Shown in pieces: positions 15,417 through 24,056 of a stretch of DNA of 64,000 nucleotides. Both the position numbers and the translations under genes were made by a program. Source of the stretch: Chitinophagaceae bacterium (GTDB taxonomy: Bacteria > Bacteroidota > Bacteroidia > Chitinophagales > Chitinophagaceae). Each line of letters opens with the position of its first letter. Position 1 is the first letter of the stretch. The stretch is from positions 124,001 to 188,000 of the forward strand of contig JAHBTK010000006.1 in assembly GCA_019638625.1 (NCBI GenBank), in the 5' to 3' direction. A model generated the notes under the pieces. That model had not been told where the DNA came from, searched no databases, and was given only the letters and a program-made list of their open reading frames with translations.

Positions 15417-17702
15417 TTACCGGAACAGTTCCATTAACTGCCGGCAGTTCAGTATCTTCTCTACCAGGTCCTGGCGTACATAGTAATACTGGTTGGATGC
15501 CTCGAAGCCTATCCGGGAATCTTTACCCACAATTTCAAACAAATCGGCCGCCATGGACATTTCATCTTCCAGCAGTTCTTTCAGTCGCTCTTTTATTTTT
15601 GAGGCAGCGACACCGGAAGGGTTGCTCAGCAGGCTATCCCGGAGTTGTACAAACGAGGCCTGGTTGGCCACCGAAGCAAAATGAAGCCAGGCGGCTTTGG
15701 CAATGTAAAACTCTTCCATAAGGACTTCTAAGACCTCTTGATCTCTAAAAGCTAAGAGAGGTACAGATGCCATCTTCAAGCTCTCCAGTCCTTCCTTCCA
15801 GCCATCCGCTACCTTTTTCATTTGGGCAATGTACACATCAGCCGGATATATGCTGCGCCAGGAGTTGAGGTCATCATACGGAATACCTACCATAGTCGCT
15901 TTATAACCGGTGGGTTGGGCATACAACAGGTTGGACGGCCCGTATTGCTGCGGCGCCGTATATACGGTGGAAATATGATAGGGAAACTCCCGGAACGAGT
16001 CGCTGAATTGTTTCCATGCTTTCAGGACTTCGGGAGTTGCTTTTTTACCATATTTACGCGTGGCCAAATCCGTCAGCACTTCGTCTATCGATGCCGACGG
16101 GTTATCGGCAAAGGCTTTGGCTATTTCCAGGTTGGGCGACGGGTAACCGCCCAGCGACCAGCTCAGCATCAGTCCGTTGATATCTGTTTTTGCAAGATTA
16201 GCGGCATGTTCCGCTATCAGATAACTTACCGGTAGCCAGGGAACCGCCGACAATTCCCAGGTGTTGTTAAACTGTACTTTCGCTACCGTTTTTAAACCCG
16301 CCTGTTTCGCCCAGGCCCAATGTTGCTGGGAGCGGCTGCCGGGTCCCGGCGCCGAAATGGAATATTCGCCTATTTTAGAGTACACGCCTCCCCTTTCAAT
16401 TTCCTTCGCCCACTCGCTTACCGACATCAGCCATACATCTTTAGGTAACCGCTCGATGATATCGGAAGCCAGTCCATGACCATGCCAGCCCCAATCCCAG
16501 GCAATTACCTTTGCATTCGCATTGGCGGCATGCACACCCCGGCTGATGATGGCATTTACATCGGCAATAATATCGGCATATTCTCTTTTCCCACACCTTT
16601 CGCAGGTTTTTTGATTATTATGAGAAGCGCAGTGGGTATGATTTTCAGAAGCCGTAATCGTAAATACACCCCCCAGGTAGGGCACTGCCGTAAATACATA
16701 GGTCAGCGCATTTTCCATCCATTGCGCCACAGCCGGATGAGCTGTACACATGGCTCTGAAATCGCCCTGCACGGCTCCCATCATATCCTTTCTTTTCTCA
16801 AAAAAAGAAAGAGGCATTGTTCTTGGTTCATTCATATAGAGATAAACGGATATGCCATATTTCCGGGCTCTTTCCGTGATCTTCCTGAGATTGGCGATAC
16901 GGGTTTCATGTCCTTCACCAAATTCCGGGAACGATTCACCACCCGGCGCCAGTTGGTTCAGCACTACATGCATCCATACACCGGTGACGCCTTTTTCCGA
17001 CAACCGGGACAGCAACCCCTCCGGGTAAGGGTCCTGCAGGGTATCTATCAGCGGATCGCCAAACACACCAAAATAGGAGTATATATAACGGAGTTGGTCA
17101 GGGGCTGTTGGGTTAACTACCGGTGGTTCCGGCGTCCTTTGAAGCCGGGCTACAAAATCAAAAGGTTGTGTGTCAAAACGGGCAACTCCTGTGAAGTACT
17201 TCCCCGCGATTGCTTTTATGGCTGTCAGCCGCTTTTTTTCCCTGGCGTCCGGCGCTTTATACACTACCCGTTCGCAACGGGGTTTCAGGCTGCCCAGCTT
17301 GATAAAAAGAAAATCATCTTCCTTCAGAGCAAATTCCAACTCCTTCTCCGTAAAATTGAGCAGGGTCAGTAACTGATCGTAAGGTAATAAATGCCAGTTG
17401 CGGCGAATGACAGTGATATAGATCTTCTTTTCGAAATCAGGACGGAGTTCGCGTGCCGGGGGAAGTCCCATGGCCGCGGCAAGCCCTGATACCTGCTTTG
17501 GTGTCGCACCAACCGTTTTGGCAATACGTTCCACAGGTACCATGTTCCAGTTGCGCCAGATGACCGCGTATAGTTGGGAAGGAAAATGATCAAACGTCAG
17601 AGCAGGAGGATGACTACCTGCCGGAAGCGTTTCCTGTGCCACCACCATCTTTCCACTCAGCAAAACGATTAAAATTATCTTGAAAAAGAGTATTCTTATC
17701 AT
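15417..17702 (-). CDS. Large secreted glycosidase-like protein, uncharacterised
   Basis: 761 residues from ATG 17702 (an upstream TTG at 17732 is less likely, because 'MIRILFFKIILIVLLSGKMVVAQ' is a normal signal peptide). Two similar N-terminal units (about 48-82 and 98-132) share the pattern xxRNWxxxPxxxxxxxxxxTxxxxxxA. A TIM-barrel-like core follows: 'GVTGVWMHVVLNQLAP', 'YGISVYLYMNEPR', 'GGVFTITASENHTHC', 'AKVIAWDWGWHGHG', 'LMLSWSLGG'. Residues 355-370 form a His/Cys cluster (HxHC...CxxC). This resembles polysaccharide-active proteins of the GH20 or DUF4838 type, but I cannot assign a family. Monocistronic between the suf operon and the divergent DUF3822 gene. Confidence 0.6.
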   Translation of the reverse strand: MIRILFFKIILIVLLSGKMVVAQETLPAGSHPPALTFDHFPSQLYAVIWRNWNMVPVERIAKTVGATPKQVSGLAAAMGLPPARELRPDFEKKIYITVIRRNWHLLPYDQLLTLLNFTEKELEFALKEDDFLFIKLGSLKPRCERVVYKAPDAREKKRLTAIKAIAGKYFTGVARFDTQPFDFVARLQRTPEPPVVNPTAPDQLRYIYSYFGVFGDPLIDTLQDPYPEGLLSRLSEKGVTGVWMHVVLNQLAPGGESFPEFGEGHETRIANLRKITERARKYGISVYLYMNEPRTMPLSFFEKRKDMMGAVQGDFRAMCTAHPAVAQWMENALTYVFTAVPYLGGVFTITASENHTHCASHNNQKTCERCGKREYADIIADVNAIISRGVHAANANAKVIAWDWGWHGHGLASDIIERLPKDVWLMSVSEWAKEIERGGVYSKIGEYSISAPGPGSRSQQHWAWAKQAGLKTVAKVQFNNTWELSAVPWLPVSYLIAEHAANLAKTDINGLMLSWSLGGYPSPNLEIAKAFADNPSASIDEVLTDLATRKYGKKATPEVLKAWKQFSDSFREFPYHISTVYTAPQQYGPSNLLYAQPTGYKATMVGIPYDDLNSWRSIYPADVYIAQMKKVADGWKEGLESLKMASVPLLAFRDQEVLEVLMEEFYIAKAAWLHFASVANQASFVQLRDSLLSNPSGVAASKIKERLKELLEDEMSMAADLFEIVGKDSRIGFEASNQYYYVRQDLVEKILNCRQLMELFR

Positions 17703-17826
17703 GGCAACACCTGTTGGGATGAAGATACCCAAAAACCGGGTGGATTACCGGAACATTTTTATACATAGTATTGAAGCCTGTACAGCCTGGTATAAAATTT
17801 GAGTATGGTCTGAAAATGTACTATTA

Positions 17827-18699
17827 TTGCCTCTTAAACAATTTAGTACTACCTCGTTGAATGCATCTTTCCAAATACAATTACCTCAGGATCAATCAAT
17901 AGACACCAGTTCCTGTAATCTTTTACTGGAAGTGTCGCCTGAATATCTCCTGACCTGTATAATAAACGACACTGATAAAAAATTTACAGCGCTGGAGCAC
18001 TTCCGTTTAGACAGCCACGACCCATTGGGTAGTTTTAAAATGGTGCTTTTCAACAATCGCTGGATTTCAAAATCTTACAATTCCGTAAAAATCGTATATA
18101 ATTTTCCCGATGGCCTGATTATACCGGGTAGCCTGCAGAATGAAGAAGCCGACAAAGATTCGCTGGATATCATTTTCGGTGACCTGAACGAAGCTAAACC
18201 TGCTTCCGAATACCTGGCTTCATGGGATGTTCATAATATATACCGGGTTCCCGACGCTTATACGACACTGCTTAATACCCAGTTTGTCAACCCCCGGTCT
18301 GTTCATATATACAGCGTTATTTTAAAGAAACTGGCGCAGGAAAAAGACGATCTCATAAACGACCACCTGTTTGTCATTTTCTTTGAGCGAAAACTGTTTG
18401 TTGCTTTTGTAAAGAACAAAAGGCTGATGCTCATACAGACTTTCGATTACGAAACTGCCGAAGATGTGAACTATTCACTGCTGAATATATGCACCCGTTT
18501 CGATATTAGTTGTGAAACCGTTGATATAAGGATATCCGGACTGCTCGACGATCAATCATCCGTGTATAACGAAATACGAAAATATTTTTTGAATGTCCGG
18601 CTGGAAAACCGGCCTGACAACCTGCAGTACGCGGAAGGATTTGATGAGTTTCCCCAACATTTCTTCAACAGCGTTTACTGGTCTGCCTTATGCGAATAA
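17827..18699 (+). CDS. DUF3822-family protein
   Basis: 290 residues. Matches the Bacteroidota-specific DUF3822 pattern: an N-terminal actin/PilM-like strand 'CNLLLEVSPEYLLTCIIND', 'SFKMVLFNNRW' and a central 'DVHNIYRVPDAY'. 'HLFVIFFERKLFVAFVKNKRLMLIQTFDYETAEDVNYSLLNIC' follows. The architecture recalls the ASKHA fold, but the active-site motifs are unclear and the function is unknown. The start has no ATG; TTG at 17827 (or TTG at 17857) is used. It overlaps rsmD by 10 bp and leads the overlapping gene string to rnr. Confidence 0.75.
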   Translation: MPLKQFSTTSLNASFQIQLPQDQSIDTSSCNLLLEVSPEYLLTCIINDTDKKFTALEHFRLDSHDPLGSFKMVLFNNRWISKSYNSVKIVYNFPDGLIIPGSLQNEEADKDSLDIIFGDLNEAKPASEYLASWDVHNIYRVPDAYTTLLNTQFVNPRSVHIYSVILKKLAQEKDDLINDHLFVIFFERKLFVAFVKNKRLMLIQTFDYETAEDVNYSLLNICTRFDISCETVDIRISGLLDDQSSVYNEIRKYFLNVRLENRPDNLQYAEGFDEFPQHFFNSVYWSALCE

Positions 18700-19247
18700 T
18701 AGGGGGTACGGCTGGTGGCAGAAGGTTTACTCCCCCGGCTAATATGCCGCATACCCGTCCCACTACAGACATCGCCAAAGAGGGACTTTTTAATGTAATT
18801 GAAAATAACCTGGATATACATTCTTTAAAAGTGCTCGACCTGTTTGGCGGCACCGGCAGCATCAGCTATGAACTGGCTTCCCGGGGTTGTACAGACATTA
18901 CCACCGTGGAGAAAGATCCCAAAATGCACGCTTTCATTACCAGTAATGCCCGCAGCCTGGGTTTTGATCAGATCCGTGTGGTAAAAATGGATGTATTCAC
19001 CTATATACACCAATGCAGGGAGCAATTTAGTTTTATCTTTGCAGGTCCTCCCTATGCCCTGGGCACCATCGATGATTTACCGGTTGAAATTTTCAAACGC
19101 CGGCTGCTGGCAGACAAAGGATGGTTTGTGCTGGAACATACTCCCCGAAATGACTACAGCACATTTCCCTACTTCCGGACCACGAGAAAGTATGGCACTA
19201 CCATCTTTTCTATCTTTGTAAACAGCGACCCCGCTGATCAGACATGA
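18690..19247 (+). CDS. rsmD: 16S rRNA (guanine-N2) methyltransferase, RsmD family
   Basis: 185 residues. RsmD hallmarks: the N-terminal 'MRIIGGTAGGRRF', 'TRPTTDIAKEGLFN' and the SAM-binding 'VLDLFGGTGSISYELASRG' (about 48-66). It should methylate G966 (E. coli numbering) of 16S rRNA. The catalytic motif usually written DPPY reads G-P-P-Y here (residues 119-122; codon GGT at the first position). This may be a lineage variant or reduce activity. It overlaps DUF3822 by 10 bp and the next gene by 4 bp (ATGA). Confidence 0.88.
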   Translation: MRIIGGTAGGRRFTPPANMPHTRPTTDIAKEGLFNVIENNLDIHSLKVLDLFGGTGSISYELASRGCTDITTVEKDPKMHAFITSNARSLGFDQIRVVKMDVFTYIHQCREQFSFIFAGPPYALGTIDDLPVEIFKRRLLADKGWFVLEHTPRNDYSTFPYFRTTRKYGTTIFSIFVNSDPADQT

Positions 19248-19810
19248 CAAAAAGCGAATTAAGAATATTATACAAACAAAAACGCAGGGACCTGGATCCC
19301 AAAACACTTGAAAAGCTGCAGGATCTGGTGCTGATCAATTTCCAGCAGGTTCCACTGCCGTTTCTTGGTTGTCTGCATACTTACCTGCCATTGCACCGGC
19401 AGGAAGTAGACACCTTTCCCATTGTGGATTACCTGCAATTTTGCAACCCCGGGCTGATGGTAGCAGTACCCAAAACAGATCTTAGCACCAGCAGTATGCT
19501 TCATTACGTATATGATGAAACGACTGTGCTGCAGGAAAATGAATTTGGCATCATGGAACCGGTTGAAGGAGAAACAATTGACCCCCTCTGTATTGACCTG
19601 GTACTGGTGCCCTTGCTGGCCTTTGACGAAAAAGGATTCCGGGTTGGATATGGCAAAGGGTTTTACGATCGTTTTCTTGCCAACTGCCGGAAAGACGTTA
19701 TCAAAATAGGGTTATCTTTTTTTGAAGCGGAAACAGAAATAACAGATACTGGTGAATTTGATATATCTTTAAACTATTGTGTAACACCGCGTAAGGTTTA
19801 TGAATTCTAG
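19244..19810 (+). CDS. 5-formyltetrahydrofolate cyclo-ligase
   Basis: 188 residues of the MTHFS family: it converts 5-formyl-THF to 5,10-methenyl-THF with ATP. Seen: the basic N-terminus 'MTKSELRILYKQKRRDL', 'FGIMEPVEG', the substrate-binding 'LVPLLAFDEKGFRVGYGKGFYDRFL' (GYGKGxYDRxL signature) and 'KIGLSF'. ATGA overlap with rsmD and 11-bp overlap with lpxK indicate tight cotranslation. Confidence 0.93.
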   Translation: MTKSELRILYKQKRRDLDPKTLEKLQDLVLINFQQVPLPFLGCLHTYLPLHRQEVDTFPIVDYLQFCNPGLMVAVPKTDLSTSSMLHYVYDETTVLQENEFGIMEPVEGETIDPLCIDLVLVPLLAFDEKGFRVGYGKGFYDRFLANCRKDVIKIGLSFFEAETEITDTGEFDISLNYCVTPRKVYEF

Positions 19811-20873
19811 TTCAGCATGGATCCGTATATTAAGAATCTTGCTTTTTCCTCTTGCCGTGGTTTATGGAGTGGTGGTAAAGTTCAGAAATTATCTATATAA
19901 CAGGGATATTATTAAATCATCCACTTTCAATTTTCCGGTCATCTGCATCGGTAACCTGACAGTGGGTGGCACGGGCAAATCTCCTATGGTTGAATATCTT
20001 TTGCGCACGCTGCTGAACAAAAAATATAAGGTAGCCACGCTAAGCCGGGGATACAAGCGTAAGACTACAGGATTTGCGCTGGCCAACGACAAAACCACGG
20101 CCATTGATATAGGGGATGAACCTATGCAGTTTCACACAAAGTTTCCTGAAGCCTATGTGGCCGTAGGAGAAGAAAGAGCCACCGCCATTCCGTTATTGCT
20201 CTTTGAAAAACCGGATACAGACGTCATTGTACTGGATGATGCGATGCAGCATCGCCAGGTAAATGCGGGGCTGACCATTATGCTGACAGACTATAATAAC
20301 CTGTTTACGAAAGATTATTTTTTACCAACAGGCGACCTGCGCGATACCCGCAAAAGCTATAAACGGGCAGATATGATTGTAGTGACCAAATGCCCGCCGG
20401 ACATGGCAATAGAAGAAAGCCAGCAAATCACCGTGGATATCCGTCCACTAAGCAGTCAGCACCTTTTCTTTTCTTATATCAAATACGGAACGCCGTACCA
20501 TATACTGAACCGATCGCCCAGACCCCTCTTGCAGGAAACGTCCGTCCTGCTGGTTTGCGGTATTGCCAAACCTGTGCAACTGACTGAATACGTAAAAAGC
20601 CAGTCTGCCGGCACTGAAGTAATGTATTACCGGGATCACTATATTTTCTGGATAGACGATCTCAAAAAAATACTCGGGAAATTTGACAACATGGAATCGC
20701 AGGACAAAATAATCCTGGTTACCGAAAAAGACGCCGTCCGTCTTCTCAAGTTTCATGAGCACCTTGTTGATCTGCCCGTATATGTAATACCTATTGAAAC
20801 AGATTTTTTATTTGACCGGGCGGTACAATTCAACCGCCTGGTAGAAGACTTTATTAATGAATTTAAAAATTGA
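19800..20873 (+). CDS. lpxK: Tetraacyldisaccharide 4'-kinase LpxK
   Basis: 357 residues; phosphorylates the 4' position of the lipid A disaccharide at the inner membrane. N-terminal hydrophobic helix (about 8-26), P-loop 'TVGGTGKSPM' (about 54-63), 'ATLSRGYKRKTTGF', 'GDEPMQF' and 'VIVLDDAMQHRQV' are all family motifs. Confirms a Gram-negative outer membrane. Starts inside the MTHFS gene (11-bp overlap). Confidence 0.95.
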   Translation: MNSSSAWIRILRILLFPLAVVYGVVVKFRNYLYNRDIIKSSTFNFPVICIGNLTVGGTGKSPMVEYLLRTLLNKKYKVATLSRGYKRKTTGFALANDKTTAIDIGDEPMQFHTKFPEAYVAVGEERATAIPLLLFEKPDTDVIVLDDAMQHRQVNAGLTIMLTDYNNLFTKDYFLPTGDLRDTRKSYKRADMIVVTKCPPDMAIEESQQITVDIRPLSSQHLFFSYIKYGTPYHILNRSPRPLLQETSVLLVCGIAKPVQLTEYVKSQSAGTEVMYYRDHYIFWIDDLKKILGKFDNMESQDKIILVTEKDAVRLLKFHEHLVDLPVYVIPIETDFLFDRAVQFNRLVEDFINEFKN

Positions 20874-20884
20874 ATCCTAACTAT

Positions 20885-22891
20885 ATGAAAAAGAAGAAAT
20901 CGGGAAAAACACCGTACAAAAACAAACATACACAACTCGCCGAAGGCGTCCTGGATGTAACAAGGGCCGGCATTGGTTATGTAGTGGTGGAAAACCAGGA
21001 GAAAGACATATTCATCCGTCCCCAGGATTTTAATCATGCCCTGCATGGCGACCGGGTACGGGTAAGAATTACCAGGCACAACCCCAGGACAAATAAAATG
21101 GAAGGGGAAGTAGCAGAGATCATCGAAAGAAAACAAACAGAATTCATCGGAAGAATAGAACTGAATAACGGGTTTGGATTTTTTATACCGGACAAAGCAA
21201 AAGGTACACCGGATATGTATATACCCGGCGACAAAACCAATGGCGCTAAAAATGGCGACCGGGTAGTGGTGAAAATTACAAGCTGGGATAAAAAAGACAA
21301 AAGCCCCAAGGGAGAGGTAGTAAGCATACTGAATGCTTCAGACGAGAACGATATGGCAATGAAGGAGATCCTGCTGGATGCAGGTTTTTCGCTGGAGTTT
21401 GAGGACGATGCCCTGGAACAGGCTGCCCGCATACCCGATATTATCCCCCTGCAGGAAATAAACCGGCGGCGGGATATGCGGGATACGCTCACTTTTACAA
21501 TAGACCCTATTGACGCCAAAGATTTTGACGATGCACTCAGTTTGCGGGAAATTAAAAACGGGCTATATGAAATCGGCGTACATATTGCCGACGTGAGCCA
21601 CTACGTGGAGCCGGATACAGTATTGGACACCAATGCCTACAACCGGGCTACTTCTGTGTACCTGCCGGACAGGGTGTTGCCCATGCTGCCCGAACATATT
21701 TCCAACTACCTATGCTCCCTGCGCCCCAATGAAGATAAACTCACTTTCTCGGCCATATTTCAAATAACCACCCGCGGAGAAATCAAAAACACCTGGCTGG
21801 GACGAACTGTCATTCATTCCAATCATCGCTTCACCTACGAGGACGCACAGGAAGTGATTGAAAAAGGCACCGGTAGTTATGTAAAAGAAATCCTGCTGCT
21901 GAATAACCTGGCGCAAAAATTCAGGAAGAAACGATTTGAAAAAGGGGCGATCAACTTCTCCAGCCAGGAAGTAAGATTCAAACTTGATGAAAATGGGAAA
22001 CCTGTCGGTATTATAGTAAAAGAAAGCAAGGAGTCGCACCAATTGATAGAGGAGTTTATGCTGCTTGCCAACAAAGCCGTTGCCGAACACGTGAGTAAGG
22101 TAAAAATCGACAAACACCCCCTTCCCTTTCCCTACCGTGTTCATGATCAACCGGACGAGGAAAAACTGCTGCCGTTTGTAAGTTTCGCTAAAAAATTCGG
22201 ACATAAGTTCGACGTCAAAACACCGGAAAGCATTGCCCGTTCCTTCAACGCCATGCTCTCGGAAGTACAGGGCAAACCGGAGCAGCATGTACTGGAGCAA
22301 TTGGGTATCCGCACCATGGCAAAAGCGCTGTACACACAGGATAATATCGGGCATTACGGGTTGGGGTTTGAAAACTACTGTCACTTCACTTCGCCCATAC
22401 GCCGCTATCCCGACGTGCTGGTACACCGCATACTACAGCAGGTGCTGGACGGAAACCCGAAGCCGGATAAAAAAATGAATAAAAAATGTTTCCATTGCAG
22501 CGAACGGGAACGGGCGGCCATGGAAGCCGAAAGGGCAGCCAACAAATATAAACAGGTAGAATACATGCAGAACTACCTTGGTGAGGAGTTTGAAGGAATT
22601 ATCAGCGGTGTAGCCAGTTTTGGCTTCTGGGTGGAAACCATTGAACAAAAATGCGAAGGTTTGGTGAGCGTAAACAACCTCCTGGATTATGACGACTTCC
22701 GCCTGGTAGAAGAAGACTATTGCCTGGTAGGCAGAAGAAGCGGTAAAAAGTTCCGGATGGGCGATAAAATACGGATAAAAGTAATTGCCGCCAACCTCGG
22801 TAAAAGACAACTGGATTACGAATGGGTGATACAGGCGGAGGAAGAAAATAAAAAGCCTGCGAAAAAGTCCGACGGCAAACGAAAAAAATAA
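20885..22891 (+). CDS. rnr: Ribonuclease R
   Basis: 668 residues from ATG 20885 (a TTG at 20870, inside the end of lpxK, is an alternative). A basic N-terminal tail is followed by two cold-shock-like OB domains ('AGIGYVVVENQEKDIFIRPQDF', 'NGFGFFIPDK'). The RNB catalytic domain carries the Asp-rich centre 'TIDPIDAKDFDDALS' and 'YGLGFENYCHFTSPIRRYPD', and a C-terminal S1 domain is present ('EFEGIISGVASFGFWVE'). A 3'-5' exoribonuclease for structured RNA, slightly shorter than the E. coli enzyme. Part of the overlapping plus-strand gene string. Confidence 0.95.
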   Translation: MKKKKSGKTPYKNKHTQLAEGVLDVTRAGIGYVVVENQEKDIFIRPQDFNHALHGDRVRVRITRHNPRTNKMEGEVAEIIERKQTEFIGRIELNNGFGFFIPDKAKGTPDMYIPGDKTNGAKNGDRVVVKITSWDKKDKSPKGEVVSILNASDENDMAMKEILLDAGFSLEFEDDALEQAARIPDIIPLQEINRRRDMRDTLTFTIDPIDAKDFDDALSLREIKNGLYEIGVHIADVSHYVEPDTVLDTNAYNRATSVYLPDRVLPMLPEHISNYLCSLRPNEDKLTFSAIFQITTRGEIKNTWLGRTVIHSNHRFTYEDAQEVIEKGTGSYVKEILLLNNLAQKFRKKRFEKGAINFSSQEVRFKLDENGKPVGIIVKESKESHQLIEEFMLLANKAVAEHVSKVKIDKHPLPFPYRVHDQPDEEKLLPFVSFAKKFGHKFDVKTPESIARSFNAMLSEVQGKPEQHVLEQLGIRTMAKALYTQDNIGHYGLGFENYCHFTSPIRRYPDVLVHRILQQVLDGNPKPDKKMNKKCFHCSERERAAMEAERAANKYKQVEYMQNYLGEEFEGIISGVASFGFWVETIEQKCEGLVSVNNLLDYDDFRLVEEDYCLVGRRSGKKFRMGDKIRIKVIAANLGKRQLDYEWVIQAEEENKKPAKKSDGKRKK

Positions 22892-22940
22892 CCTGCTGAA
22901 CACACCAGTCTTTCTTTCAAATCCATTTCAACTTAAACAA

Positions 22941-23906
22941 ATGCATTCATTTGAGGTATTAGCCGGCGATTTTGTCAAAAGATTCAACAGGGCACATTTC
23001 CCGTCTTCGTTGCCGTCTTTATACGATCCGGCCGAATACTTTTTATCCATAGGGGGAAAAAGGGTGCGTCCTGTAATGTGCTTAATGGGCAATGAGTTGT
23101 TCGGTGATATCGGCAACGAGGCATGGCATGTGGCAGAAGCCATAGAATTGTTTCACAATTTTACGCTTATTCACGATGACATTATGGACAACGCCCCCCT
23201 GCGGCGGGGCAAACCTACCGTTCATACCAAATACAATATGCCTACAGCGCTCCTGTCGGGCGATGTAATGCTGATATCCGCTTACGATTCCCTCAATGCC
23301 TTGTCTGAAAAGCACCTGCATACCGTTGTCGCCCTATTCAATAAAACTGCCCGGGAGGTATGTGAAGGCCAGCAACTGGATATGAATTTTGAGAAGTTGG
23401 TTACCGTACCGATGGAGGACTATATCCATATGATCACGCTCAAGACATCGGTGCTGCTTGCGGGCAGCCTTCAGATGGGTGCGATCCTGAACGATGCTTC
23501 CGAAGAAGATCAAAAGCACCTGTATGAATTCGGCAAAAACCTGGGCATCGCCTTCCAGGTGCAGGATGATTACCTGGACGCTTTTGGCGACCCGGGTAAA
23601 TTCGGTAAGCAACCGGGCGGGGATATATTAGCCAACAAAAAGACCTTTTTACTTATACAGGCCCTGGCTACAGCCAATACTTCCCAAAAACAGGCGCTGG
23701 AACAATTGCTGAACAACAACGACCCGAAGAAGGTGGAAAAAGTATTACAACTCTTCAGGGATACCAGGGTAGACGAATGGGCAAAATCGCTGAAAAACAG
23801 GTTCTTTGATCTTTCCCTCGAACACCTGGACAGGATAACCGTAGATAATAACCGGAAGGAACCTTTATTATCGCTGGCGCAATTTCTGATCCAGCGGGAG
23901 TACTAA
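22941..23906 (+). CDS. Polyprenyl (geranylgeranyl/farnesyl-type) diphosphate synthase
   Basis: 321 residues; trans-isoprenyl diphosphate synthase. Key motifs: 'GGKRVRPVMCL', the first Asp-rich 'LIHDDIMDNAPLRRGKPTVH' (DDxxD) and the second 'FQVQDDYLDAFGD' (DDxxD), plus 'KTSVLLAGSLQMGA'. Two bulky-to-small positions before the first DDxxD set chain length, but I cannot predict the product safely. Supplies isoprenoids for quinones or lipid carriers. 49 bp downstream of rnr, possibly the end of that operon. Confidence 0.92.
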   Translation: MHSFEVLAGDFVKRFNRAHFPSSLPSLYDPAEYFLSIGGKRVRPVMCLMGNELFGDIGNEAWHVAEAIELFHNFTLIHDDIMDNAPLRRGKPTVHTKYNMPTALLSGDVMLISAYDSLNALSEKHLHTVVALFNKTAREVCEGQQLDMNFEKLVTVPMEDYIHMITLKTSVLLAGSLQMGAILNDASEEDQKHLYEFGKNLGIAFQVQDDYLDAFGDPGKFGKQPGGDILANKKTFLLIQALATANTSQKQALEQLLNNNDPKKVEKVLQLFRDTRVDEWAKSLKNRFFDLSLEHLDRITVDNNRKEPLLSLAQFLIQREY

Positions 23907-24056
23907 TGTCAATCATTAAATACAATTCCGAAGCAGACAGTTTTGTACGTCCAATATCAACGGAGTAAACAGGACCACCACACTCGTCTGCGATCCAAAA
24001 GTTACCGGTGTACAGTCTCCGGATATTTTGAATTAACTTACGGCTTTTTAACAGGT

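Noticed and set aside
16476..17372. 298-codon plus-strand open frame opposite the secreted glycosidase-like gene
   Set aside because: Antisense shadow; the minus-strand frame has a signal peptide and consistent domain layout.
23943..24056. Upstream extension of the dipeptide epimerase
   Set aside because: The extra 38 residues lack similarity to the family; the domain begins at the ATG at 24057.
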